A DNA stretch of 64,000 nt from Sarcocystis neurona (taxonomy: Eukaryota; Apicomplexa; Conoidasida; Eucoccidiorida; Sarcocystidae): NCBI GenBank assembly GCA_000727475.1, contig KL647328.1, forward strand, positions 1 through 64,000. The letters are read 5' to 3'. The notes under the pieces were generated by a model. That model saw only the letters and a list, made by a program, of their open reading frames with translations. It was not told where the DNA came from and ran no database searches. A program made the position numbers and the translations under genes. Shown piece after piece: positions 47,501 through 59,500 of the stretch (positions within the stretch are counted from its first letter, which is position 1; every line of letters begins with the position of its first letter).

Positions 47501-50500
47501 GGCGGCAGGAGGCGACTCTGCATCTGAAGTGGCTGGGCATGCACGCGGGTAGAACGCCCGCGGCAGGTGGAGTGCGTCTGCGAGGCAGCGTAGGAGTGCT
47601 CGCGGTGTATACGGGGAATGACACTGCAGGACAGAGAAGTCGCCGCATGCATTTGCTGCCGAGCAGCCGTGTGTTGCCGCTTTCACGGAACACGCATGCG
47701 TACTCGGGCGTGGTCTGTCGTGGTGCCTGATGTAAGAGCCAGCGTCGTTTGTGGGGAGGAGCTCCTTCTGCAGATACGCAAGGCGGGCGGGACTGCGTAT
47801 AGAGGTGTGTGGGGAGAACCAGGTAGGACCAGCCTGCGTGGAGACATGCAGGGAGCGCCAGGCTGCGTGTAGGAGTGTAGGGAGGGCCAGGTGGCATGCA
47901 GGTAAGTAGGCAGGACCAGGCTGCATGCAGACACCTTGGCGGAGTGGCGTGTGTGGGTGTGAGTGCGCAGGTGCTGAGGAGGCGGCAGGCAGCGGGGGGG
48001 CGCCAGCTGAAGCTGCTTGTGTCGCTGCAGGAGCCACTGCCGGCGTCGAGAACAGCAGCACTGCAGACGGGGCGGGAGGACGCGAGGGCTCAGCTACCGC
48101 TGCTGCAAGAAGTAGTGCTGGGGGTCGCGGTGGCAAAGAGACGTCCGTGGGAGACGCGGGAGCAGCAGCGCCTGCTGGCGAGACGGAGGGCGACGGCACT
48201 GCAGCAGCAGGAGAAACAGCAACAGGACAAGCAGGCGCAACGGGACAAGCAGCCGCAACAGGAGAAGCAGCGACAGGAGAAGCAGCAGTCGGAGAAGCAG
48301 GAGCAGATGGTGACAGTGGTGGACCGAGCAGTCTGCGGAGCAGCAGCAGGAGCGAGGCAGCGGCAGCAGCTGCGGCTGCGTTTGGAGAGAGTGCTGCAGC
48401 AGCAGGTTTTGGGTTGGTGAATCTGGAGATGGCTCTCCGGGTGGGAGCGCTGATGGGCGCCAGCAGCGGCGCAGCAGCAGCAGCAGGCGGTCAGGAGGAA
48501 CTGATGCTGGGAGTTGACGAAGAAGAACAGCTGTTGCTGCTGCAGCAGCAGGAACTGGCAGCAGGGGTGCTTGGGGAGGACGTTTTTGGCGACTTCGGAA
48601 GTGGAGGAGGCAGCGTGCAGAAAATGTTGCTGGTGGCCAACTGCCTGTATCTTGTTCTCGATCTGCTGCCCGCACAAGCGGCTGCTGTGGTCGCTAGACA
48701 ACGTAAGGGAGAGACTCGCAGCTTGTCTGAAACGCCTCTACGCATGCGTGCATGAGAGTTTGTGTATGTGTGTGTGTGTGTGTCTGCAGGCGCCTGCGTA
48801 TATATGCATCTGTGTAGACATTTTCACACCGTGCACTTGCTTAGATTTTGACGTACGTACCCAGATCTGTGCGTATATGCATGTGCATGCGAACATACAA
48901 CTACTTATATAGATATTGTGTATGCGTGTGTCGACACACATGTCTGTGAATGTATGTCTCTCCACTTGTATGTGTCCCTTTATGAGAGTTTCTACGTGTG
49001 TACCTGTACACGTATATATGTGCGGAGATACGTGGGATGGTGCATCTGCATGCGTATGCGTGTCTGCGCGTGTGGGGATCTGCAACCGTACTCGTGCAGA
49101 TATGCATGCGTGTGTATGTCGGCGTGTGTGGACGTGTCTTCGACGAAGTCAGAGGCGCGAGGTGTGGACTGCGTCTGTGGCCACGTCAGACGCTTGCAGG
49201 CGAAACAGTGTGGATACACCGCAGGCCGTCTCCATCAGCTGCAGCGTCAGCCGTTGCCCCTGCAGCTCTGCTTGCGTAAAAAGAAGGGGCATGCGTCTAC
49301 ACGTATATGTGTGTGCCTGTCTCTCTCCATTCCTGCGGAAGTTGTGTGCACGTTTGTGCGTCTAACACAACGAGAGTGTCTGCTCCTGCACAACAGTGGA
49401 CTGGCCTTCCTCCGCGCGCGCGTTTATACGCGTGGGTATGAGTGTGCGTGTGCCCGCAGAAGAAGGCCCATGATGCATCTGCATGTATGTGTGGAGCGCC
49501 AAGATACATACGTGTATAATACGTGTGTGTGTGTGTATGCGCGTGTGTCGTGACGAGTATATGTGCGTGTGTGCGTGCGTGCATGCAGACGAGTCCATCC
49601 ACGTGTTCATATCTACGTACATAGATTATAGAGATACCGTGTCTCCGCATACGCACGTGTGCGTCCACAGGTACGTCTATACTCGTACAGATACATGCGT
49701 ATATTTGCGGGCACACACACAAGACTACGGCCGCATGTAGAAAGTGTGTGCTCGCGCACAGATATATGTGTCTCAGTGTGTAACTGCTGATGTGCGTGCC
49801 CACACAAGAGCACGTCCTCGTGCACGTGTGTATTCGCACCTACCCGTAAATATATGTGCACATACTTGCACACACACACGTATGTTCATATGTACATGTA
49901 TGCATATACGCGTACCGCTCATGTGTGCCGGTACGCAGGTGTGTGTGTATACACATGCACGCAAGTCTCCATGCAGGAAGACAGGAGAGTCGGGCCGCGT
50001 CTATGTGTGCGTCTGCCCATCGGTGTGTGCACATACATATACGTATGAACGTGTGGGTGTACCTCTGTATGTATGTCTGTAGATGCGTGCGAGCAGTATC
50101 ACAGATGCGTGCAGGGATGCGCTGACTTTTTTGGCTGCGAGGCGTGTGGGAGTCAGACTGTCTCTGGTGCTGCCTGGTGCTGCTGCTGCTGAACAGCGCG
50201 CTACCTGGAGATCCTGAACAGCAAGTTGACGAGCATCGAGTATATTGACCTGGCGGAGAAAATTTTGCAGGTACAGGCAGCAGCAGAGAAGAAAAGCGCG
50301 GCAGAGGAGAAGAGGCAATGCGATCTCTGTCTCTGCTGTTTTTAAGTGAACCCTGAATAGTCGACGTCTGCGGGGAAGCTCCGCTGGCTGTGTAGCCTGC
50401 GTGCACGTCCATGCTCCCACATGAAGAAGCAGAGTATGTGTCTTTTATATATAGGGAGAGATCCACAGATAAATACATAGGTGTGTGTGTGGGTATTCTA

Positions 50501-53500
50501 CTTACGTCGCACCGCTGTAGCTTGAGGGCGCATGCATAGGGAGGTATGAAGAAGCAGCGCTTGTGTATGTTTATACATATAGGTAGATAGATAGACACAT
50601 GTGTGTGTGGGTAGTCTACTTATGTGACACCGTTGTAGTCTGAGCGCACCTCTGCCGAGAGGGACTTTGTAGAAGCAGCGTTTGTGTGTGTTCACGTATA
50701 TATATATATATATATATTGAGAGGTTGATACGTCTGTGTATGTGAGTACGTGTGACTATTTTTACGTACGTAGCATCGCTGCAACCTGAGCGAACGTGCG
50801 TAGAGAAGTCCCAAGAAACAGAGAGTGTGGCTACCTTCTTCGTATACACATGTGTGTGTGTGACGATATCGCGTATGTGAACATGCGTGTACACCGGAAG
50901 TGTGTTGTGCATGCATTTTCGTCTGCGTGAACGTGTGGAAGATAAGACGTAATACGTCGGTATTTACGTGCGGATATACGGGGCTGGACGCGGGGTGTCG
51001 GCGCACACGCGTATGGAGAGAGATAGACAGAAAGTGTCTGACATTCTTTCTGTATGTACATGTATCTCGCTCTTCAGGCAACTATGACTATATATATACA
51101 TATGTTCGTGCGTGTATATGAATGGACGCGCACAAGTGGAACCCGGACGTATGTATGTGTAGCTCTGTCTCGCTCTCTCCGTATACATATATATATGCGG
51201 ATGCGTGTATACCGGAGAGGACGGTCCACTAGATTGATGCGTCTCTCTGCTCTGTTTGAGCATGCGCAGTGCGTATTTACAGCTGCTGAGAAAGGGTAGA
51301 GTTTGTCTGCTGCAGAGCAGTCGGCGAAAGACTTGCGCATGGGGAAGGGAGCCCTGGTTCGCGTCTGTGTGTACCTTCGGGTGGAGAGACTAAGAGAAAC
51401 CCAAGCCGCTGGAGCTGTCTCGTGTGGTGGAGGTGGCGCTTTGCTGTTGCTGCTGCTGCGCGGGTTTGTAGGCTCGCACGTGCGTGCTGCTGTTGTCTGT
51501 TGCTGGGGGTCCTGCTGCGAGTTGAATTATGCGCAGAGAGATGCCCGGTCGCATCTCTGTTGCTCTGCGGCAGGTGCTGCTGCAGTCCGTTGTGTTTGCA
51601 TGGGGTGATTGTGGTGTTGTGCTCCTGCTGCTGCTGTTGGCGCCTAAGTGGCTGTGTGGAGGTCTGCTGCTCAGCTGTAGATTTCTCAGGGACGTAACTG
51701 TTGGTTGAAGCAGTGCTGCTGCGGGATTGACGGCTGCATGCAGGGGGCTGGCTCGCTGCGTCTCCTGTTGCCCGTCTCCTGTGCGTAGAGCACCACTGCG
51801 TCCACTCCGCCCAGTGTCGGGTGGGTGCGGGGACGTCACGGGATTATCTGCTGCTGCTGTTGCTGCTCTCTCGTCTGTTATTCTCACCCCCGCTGCGTTC
51901 CTCTCGGAACCTGCGCTGCCGTTCCGGTGTGACTCTTCGCCTGACGGCAGTGTGTACGTGTGTGTATGGTGTTGGTTCTTCTCCTTGCCGTTTGTTCTCT
52001 TGGGACCCGGGGCTCCATCTGTGTGCTTCCTGCTGCGGTGCCATGCTGCACCAGTGTGCCGTCGCTCCATTTACTCTTGCGTGCTTTGCTGCTGTTTGCT
52101 GTGCTGCTGCTCGCTTTGTGGCTGTTCGGTGTGCTGCTGCGCTGCTGCTGTTGCCGCAGCCATGCGTTGATGTGCACATCGTCGTGTGTCGTAGCTGCTG
52201 ATGCTGCGCAGCAGTCACTGCCGTCTGCTCGTGTGCGGTGGTGCTGTTGGCGAAACGGAATGAATGGACATCGTGCTGCTTGCTGCGGGGCTGCTGTGTG
52301 TGTCTTACTGTCGCAGATTATGGACAAGCTATGCGAGGAGCAGCCGTTGAGCGTGCTGCTGTCAGGTGGCCTGCAGGCTTGTCTTTCTTTCCTCGATTTC
52401 TTCTCATTAGACGTCCAGCGGCGCACTTTGAAGGCGGCAGCGCGGCAGCTGAAGGCGGCACAGACGTGGGCCTGTTCTGTAGGCTGCAGCAGCGGCACTC
52501 ACACCAGCCGCAGCAGCAGCAGCGGTGGCAGCAGCAGCAGCAGTGGAAGCGGGGGCGGGAGCGCGCTGGAGCAGCAGACACGTCCTCGAAGGACTGCTGC
52601 TGCTGCCGCAGAGAAAGGAACCGGCGGCGGCAGCGGTAGCAGGAGGGAACACTTGCTTGGACTCCCTATTGCTGCACCAGCAGCTGCAGCAGCTGGAGGA
52701 GGAGGAAGGGGAGCAGCTGCAGCTGCGCGCGGCAGCAGCAGCGAAGCCGGCGCGCTGTTGCAGGAGCAGCACCAACGACAGCAGCAGCAGCAAGCCGAAG
52801 CGTATGTGTCGCGGTTGCGACAACAGGAAGATCAACTCAAAGCACTTGTCCGGCCCGTGCTGCCGGCCCTCTCTATGCTCCCGACATATGAGGACGATGC
52901 GCTCGTACAGGTACCTGCTGTCTGCACCTCTCTCCGTGTGTGTAGGCGTCTGTGTGTCTGGCCGTATGCGCGTACATAAAATAAGTGGGGAGAGCGAGTT
53001 ATCGTCCCACATGTACGTGAATGCGCCCGTATGTTTGTGTACCCATATATGTGTATATGTTGCACACGTGTGCGTACACGCATGTATACGTACATTGATT
53101 TTCTTCAGAGATGACTGCAGAAGATGGCCGCAGGTGTTCACACGCGTACGTAGAGAAGGACGGAAGAATTAGGAGACACGCGCAGCCGTGCACGCAGAGC
53201 TGTGCTTCGTGCCGGCACGATGTCCTGTGTGTGCATGTACACACGTTTTCATGCGTGCGAACGTATGTCGCTGTGTTCCCAGGAGACATATATGTATATA
53301 TATATATATATACCTCCTTGCCATACATATGCATACATATGTAGATATAGATGGATAGATAGATAGATACGTGTATTTGCTTTGCGATCAGCACCTTGGT
53401 CGCTCTGGGTGACAGATGTGTGTACGTGTATTTGTCGTCACGAGCAACCCGCTCCAGAGAAGAACGTCCACCGCACACACGTTGATGCGTGTTAGTAGCG

Positions 53501-56500
53501 GATATGGAGAAGCAAACAGCAGCGTGTGTGTGGGTGGATGTGCAGGTGCGTAGTGACAGATGATGGCGTGTCTAGAAACCCCGCAGTCGGTTGGCGGTGG
53601 ACGCGTTGCCACCTCGGGAGTCCAACGGCAGACGAGTTCGCTCGTCAAGCAAATATGCGAAGCATCTCCACACGTGCACAAACGTTTTTGTATGTGTCGA
53701 CGGTCTGTCGAGGACTGTCTGTGGGCGCCTGTGTGTTTCTCTGCAGTTTGTATGCTCGCGCCTCTGCATGTGTGTGTACGTATATGTAGGTGTCTGGTCT
53801 GGGTGAGATACAGAGAGATCCCTTTTCCTTCTTGCATGCAGTAGAGGTATATACGTGGTGAAGTGTGCGTTCGCGGTATGCAGCACCTCTGTATGCGTGT
53901 GGGAAGGTTCTTCGGTGAGGCATCCATCGCATCTAAATACACACACACAGACACACCAACGCACAGACGGACTCGGTGTGAAGCTAGTTGCGATGTGTGG
54001 GGTGCATGTCTTTGCTGCTGCAGTACGCGTGTCAGTGCTGGCGGAGCCTGATCGACGCGATTGTTACACTACACCTGCGTGCCGCTGCAGCAGCGACCCC
54101 GCCTCCTCCGTCGCTTTTTGCGGTGGATGCTGCAGGGCCAAGAGGTGTTGCTGCTGCCTATGTTGCTGCGCCAGCGGCGCCAGGGTCTCCAGAAGGAGCT
54201 GCTATGCGGTCGCGAGCAAGCGCGCAACAAGAGCCGCGAAGCAGCTGCAGCGGCAGCGCCGCTACCGGAGGAGGAGAAGGGGGTGTCTTGGTCGCCGACC
54301 AGCAGCAGCAGAGGGGACAGCAGGGCATTGCCGCAGAGAGTTGCGGAGGCTGTGAAAAAGAGGACAGCAGCAGCAGAGGCGTTCCTTCAGGAGCAGCAGT
54401 GGCAGCCGCGCCGCCTCCGACAGCAGCGCCAGTGCCAGCGGAGGAAGGAGAAGGAGGAGGAGGAAAGCGGGAGGAGGGGGCGACAAACGTCTCTGCGAGC
54501 ACAGCTTTTAGAAACAAGAGCAGCAGCAGCAGCAGTATCGGGAGCAGCGTCGGCAGTGTAAGCAAGAGCAGGAGCAGCACTGTGATTGAGAGAGAGGGTG
54601 GAAGCGAGGCGAAAGCGGGGCCGGAGGAGGAAGAGCCTGAAGAAGGGGAAGACGAGGAAAACTCAGAGGCTCGGCAGCTGCGGTGGATAGAGGAGGCGCA
54701 GGCAGCGTACGTCGACGCAGTGAAGAAACTCGGTGCAGAGCTGGAGTTACTGTGTGGCCACGGCCTAGCAAGCAACCTGATGGCTCTGGTCGCGCGGCAC
54801 GTCGACGACGCGTGGACGACGACAGCAGCAGCCGCAGAAGCGGCCGCGGCGGCAGAAGCAGCAGCAGCAGCAGACCTGGGGCGCAGTCCGGGGGCGGCGG
54901 GGCTTGCAGGGAGCGACGCAGCTGGGGGCATTGACGGCAGCAGCAGCACAGCAGGAGCAGCCGGCGGCGGAGCTGCATCTGCTGCCGCTGTCACGGCTGC
55001 TGCTGCAGCGACCAGCGGCATGGCCGCGCTGCAGCAAAACATGAGTGTCACCGATGCGGTCCACACGCTCGCCGTCATCGGGAATTTTAGCAGCCCCGTC
55101 GCCGAAGCGATCATCAAAGACAAGCGCTGGAGCAGCATCAAAAGGCTCATGGAGGCGACGGTCCGTCAAAAACAACGCACACGACAAAATCTCTCCCTCT
55201 CTTTTAAAAGTGGAGATACGTAGACGTGTGGATAGGCGGCACCTGCAGTCTTCAGCTGCCAAGTCCACACTCAGATATATGACGATATGTGTCTACACAT
55301 GTGTATATATATATGTATACATATCTGTATATATGTGTGTATGCACATGTTTGTATGCGTGCATACTTATATGTGTACTACTGTGTATTCTGTCTTGGGC
55401 GTCTCTGCGTGATACACACCTGCACTTGTACACATATGTATGTATATATGTATCGGCTGTATAGTACCTATAGACATCATCGCAGAGATGCGCATTGCCC
55501 CCCCGCTTCCCCCTGCACCAGCTCGAGCGCTGCGTAGATTTGTGCCTCTTTCGCGTGCGCATGGCCTGTGGGTGATATATATATATATTTATACATACAT
55601 ATAGAAAGCACATGTTTGTACTTTGTGTGTATGTATCGGAATGAACACGCGTGTATATAATGTGTGTTCACGCATATATATATATATATGTATGTGTACA
55701 TATGTATCTCTGTGAATGAATGTACAGTCACAAACATGTACTTGTACCTGTATCTGTGTGTGTGCGTGCCACCGTTGCTTTCTCAAGTCCAGAAGGCCGA
55801 TGTCTCGTGGGTGATTTAGGTGTATGTTCGCTTGCCCCGGTATTGAGATACGCGTGCGTCTGCGTTGCTTGGACTGCTGTTCTGGGGCGTATATTGCAGG
55901 GCGAAGGCATGGACCTAATGCTGCTGCTTCGCTTTGTATGTCTGGGAGTGTCGCTGCTGCCAGCAGTCAATTACAACGTGGGGCTCTTCTTCGAAAGAGG
56001 CAGCCGACACACAACGCGCAGCGGCAGCCGAGGCACTGCCGCGCCGAAGAAGAAGCGAATACTGCTGCGCAGTGGGAGCGTTGACTCGGCGTCTCCCTGC
56101 GTGAGCGCTGCTGCAGGAGCAGCACCAGCACAGACGAAAATGTCCACGCCGACCGGACCTGCTGCTGCGGGCAGCGGAATGTCGTTGGCTCCGCTTGACG
56201 CGCCGCCGCAGCTGCATTTGTCAACCGGGACAGAGGGCACCGCCGCTGCCGCTGTTGGAGACGCGGCAGGAGACAAGACGGGGCGCGACTTGGTGCAGCA
56301 GCGTTGGGGGGAAGCTGCCGGTGAAGACGCATGCAACGTGACCTACAACAACAGCTGCCGCGTGCTTGTGCCTGACGCCGAACGCGTCAGCCTTGTCGTG
56401 AAGGACCCCGAGGTCTTTGGCGCCTTCCTCAGGTATAGACATCTATATTGGCAGGAATATACATGAAGATGCACCTTCGTGTTCCTATACCTGTATATAT

Positions 56501-59500
56501 ATATGTGGAATATACATGAATATATACCTACGTATATCTGTACCTACATACGTATGTATATATATATATATATATGCGAGCACACCTAGTACATATTTAT
56601 ACGTCCGCATGTGTACGTTAAAATCCATATATATATGTGTGCACGTGGAGCCTCCTAGACATACCTATCTGTATCGTTGTGTGGGAGTATGACTTTTGAA
56701 CATCGGTATGTCTGTGGGTGTATAGATGTGTACGGGTGTAGGGGAACAGACGCGACGTGTGCGTGCCGGCTGCTGTTTCACCTGAGCTTCGGCTGCTGCG
56801 AAATGCGAGTCTCCAAGTTGCGCTGCATCCTTATCCTCGGCGCGTCTGTGCTCGTGTATTCGTCATCTTCATAGATCATCAGACGGGGGCGGGGCTTCAT
56901 TGCTTGTCTTTGGCTGTACGCAGTGGCTTACCAGCGGCTGAGGCGGTTGTGCTGTGTGTGTGTGTGTATCTGCAGAATTTTCGTGCCGCCGTTGCTGCGG
57001 CTGTACGATAAGGCGCTCTCTGCAGAGCTGCGGCTGCAGATGTTGCAGCTTCTTCTTGCTGCGACGCTGACGGCCAGCACCGCAGAGGAGCGCTCTCAAA
57101 GGCAGCAGGGGCAGCAGTCGCAGGATGAGGAGGAAGAGAAGCGGGAGAGGTACGCCCCGCCACCCCGCGCGGCAGAGCACGTGCAAAGCGGCGAGAAAGG
57201 AACGCCGCCGAACAGCACGCAACAGGAGGACGCAGAAGACGTAGATATGACCGGCAACTGCAGCAGGACTGAGCGGGCCAGTGCTGGCCGCAGCGGCAGC
57301 GAAAGGAGAAGAAGCAGCCCGCTGAAGGAGCAGCTGTTGCAGAGTCTCGACCCGATGCAAGTCGCCGAGTTCCTCGCCTTCATGCTGCACTCGCGTCCAT
57401 CCGCCACGGCTGTACGTCTCGTCTCCACCTTCCCCCCTCCGTCGTCTGTGTGCATGCATTTTGTGTGTGTGTGTGTGTGTGTGCATGCGTGAGCACGCGT
57501 AGATGACGGGCGTGTGTGTGCGTCTGTGTGAGTGTCTGCGGATATAGCGGGGATGTGTGTACGTCCAGATGTGCATGTCTGGTTGTGGTGGCTAGTGTAT
57601 GAATGGTAACGCATGCGCCATCAGATATATGCGTGGGTCTGCGTAGCTGCTGAGCACCAAGCCAGGCGGCGCGCACCTGTTCTGCGTGACTGTCTTTGTG
57701 TGTGTAAACCGCCGGTGGGGGTGCACCAGAACTGTAAAGCTGTTGAGAGAGAGAGAGACGAGGGGCGCAGCTGTTGCTGACTGGCAGACGAGGAATACGT
57801 ACATATGTGCGCGGTGCCTCTGCCGGTGAATAGATGTTGTCAGCCTGTCGAAGACATCTAGCCATGACTTTGTCGCGTGTGTGTCTGGGTCTTTTGCGGG
57901 CTGATTTTTGATCCGCGTGGGAAGAAACAGGCGCATGCGTTGACTCGAAGGAGGGAAGGAGGGGGAGTAGGTGATGCGGCCGCGTGGACGTACGTGTGCA
58001 TGCACATGTGCTTGCATGTGTGTGTGTCTCCCGCGAGAGACAACGTCTCTATAAAAAAGGAACGCCAGGCGTGGTTGTACGTGTTGTGGGTGAGCTGCTC
58101 TCTGTCGCTCTCTCTCTCTCCCTATGTGTATACATATATATGTATATATAAATGTGAGCATGCATGTGTGTGCGGCGGTGACAGTCTGGCCGCCGGTTTG
58201 GGTCCCTAAAACTACGGAAACCGCGCCAGGCAGCTGCTGGGTCGCTGCAGGCGCTACAGCAGCACTTGCACCTGTGCTTCTTCTGAAAGTGGTGTTGCTA
58301 TGCCGACGACGAACACAAGAAGCCGCGTGCTGCTGCGTAGCTGCAGCTGGTGGAGTGTCTCCCTTTTTCCTTTCGAAGGGTCGCTGTGTGCGGGTGGAGC
58401 TGTACGCAGGGGGGGCGCGTTCTCGACACGGCGTACGCGTGTTTGGAGAAGTGCAGTGCAGGTGTGCCAGTGACATGCATCTGCGGACGCCACCTTCGTA
58501 ACGTTGTTGCAGGTGGTAGCAGGCGGCTTGTGGATATGTGTACATCAGATTTTTTCTGGTGCGCATCCCAGGGCGTGTGTCTGCCTGCGACGGTATGTGG
58601 GCGTCGCGGGGAGGAGAGGGAGATGCGGACGGGGTACGGACATTTTCCATACAGGGGACGCCGCGCAGCAGGAGAGCTGGCCTCCGGTCGGGATGTACAC
58701 GCCGGCCTGGAGAGAGAAGGCTCTCCTGTCGCGTTGTCTTTGCGAGCGGGGGACCGTTCTTTTTTGTGCGTGGCATCACCTGCATTTGCCGTCGCGCTTC
58801 TCTCTCCGCATGCGGGGACCACAGACGGAGGCGGGGCCCCCGTCGTATATACTTTCGTCGGTCTGTTTGTACGGGTATCTTGCTTTCTCCTTACACAAAT
58901 AGTTCACCGTAAGAGGTAATACGTGAGCTGGGTCAAGAACGTCATGAGACAGTTCGTTCCACGACGCGAGACTCTTTCTTCGCGCGTTTGTGTGTGTGTT
59001 TGAGAGAGCGTCAGGCGTGTATATATATATATATATATGCATGTGTGAGTGCAGTGTGTGAACATATATATATATATATATGCGTACGTAGGGAATAGCA
59101 GGGACAGAGTTCACAGCGGTGTTGTGCACGACATGGGGCCGTGGTACTGACGCACGGGACGGGAAGTGCGTCTTAGTTGCAGCAGCAGTAGGAGCAGCGT
59201 AATATGCCAGTGGGTGCAGCGTGGTGCTTGTGGCTGTGTGCTTCAGATGGTGGCTGCGATGAGTCTCACGCTGGAACTTCTCTCACTTGCGCCGAGCACG
59301 TTTCTACCGGTTTTCTTGAAGGAAGGAGTGTTCGCATGCGTGGAGGAGGGGTGGGGACCAGCGGCTGCGCCGCCCCCTGGTGCGGGTAGTGTCCTGCACG
59401 CCGCTGCCGGTGCTGCGGCTCCTGCTGTCTGTTGTGCGGCACGTCCTGCCTTGCCGGCTGCTGCCGCTGCTGACCCGAGCGCTGCTGGTGCGGGATGGAC

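Noticed and set aside
54158..55150. A 330-codon minus-strand frame rich in Ala, Leu, Pro and Ser
   Set aside because: It is the reverse complement of E3 exon 6, whose plus-strand reading carries conserved armadillo blocks.
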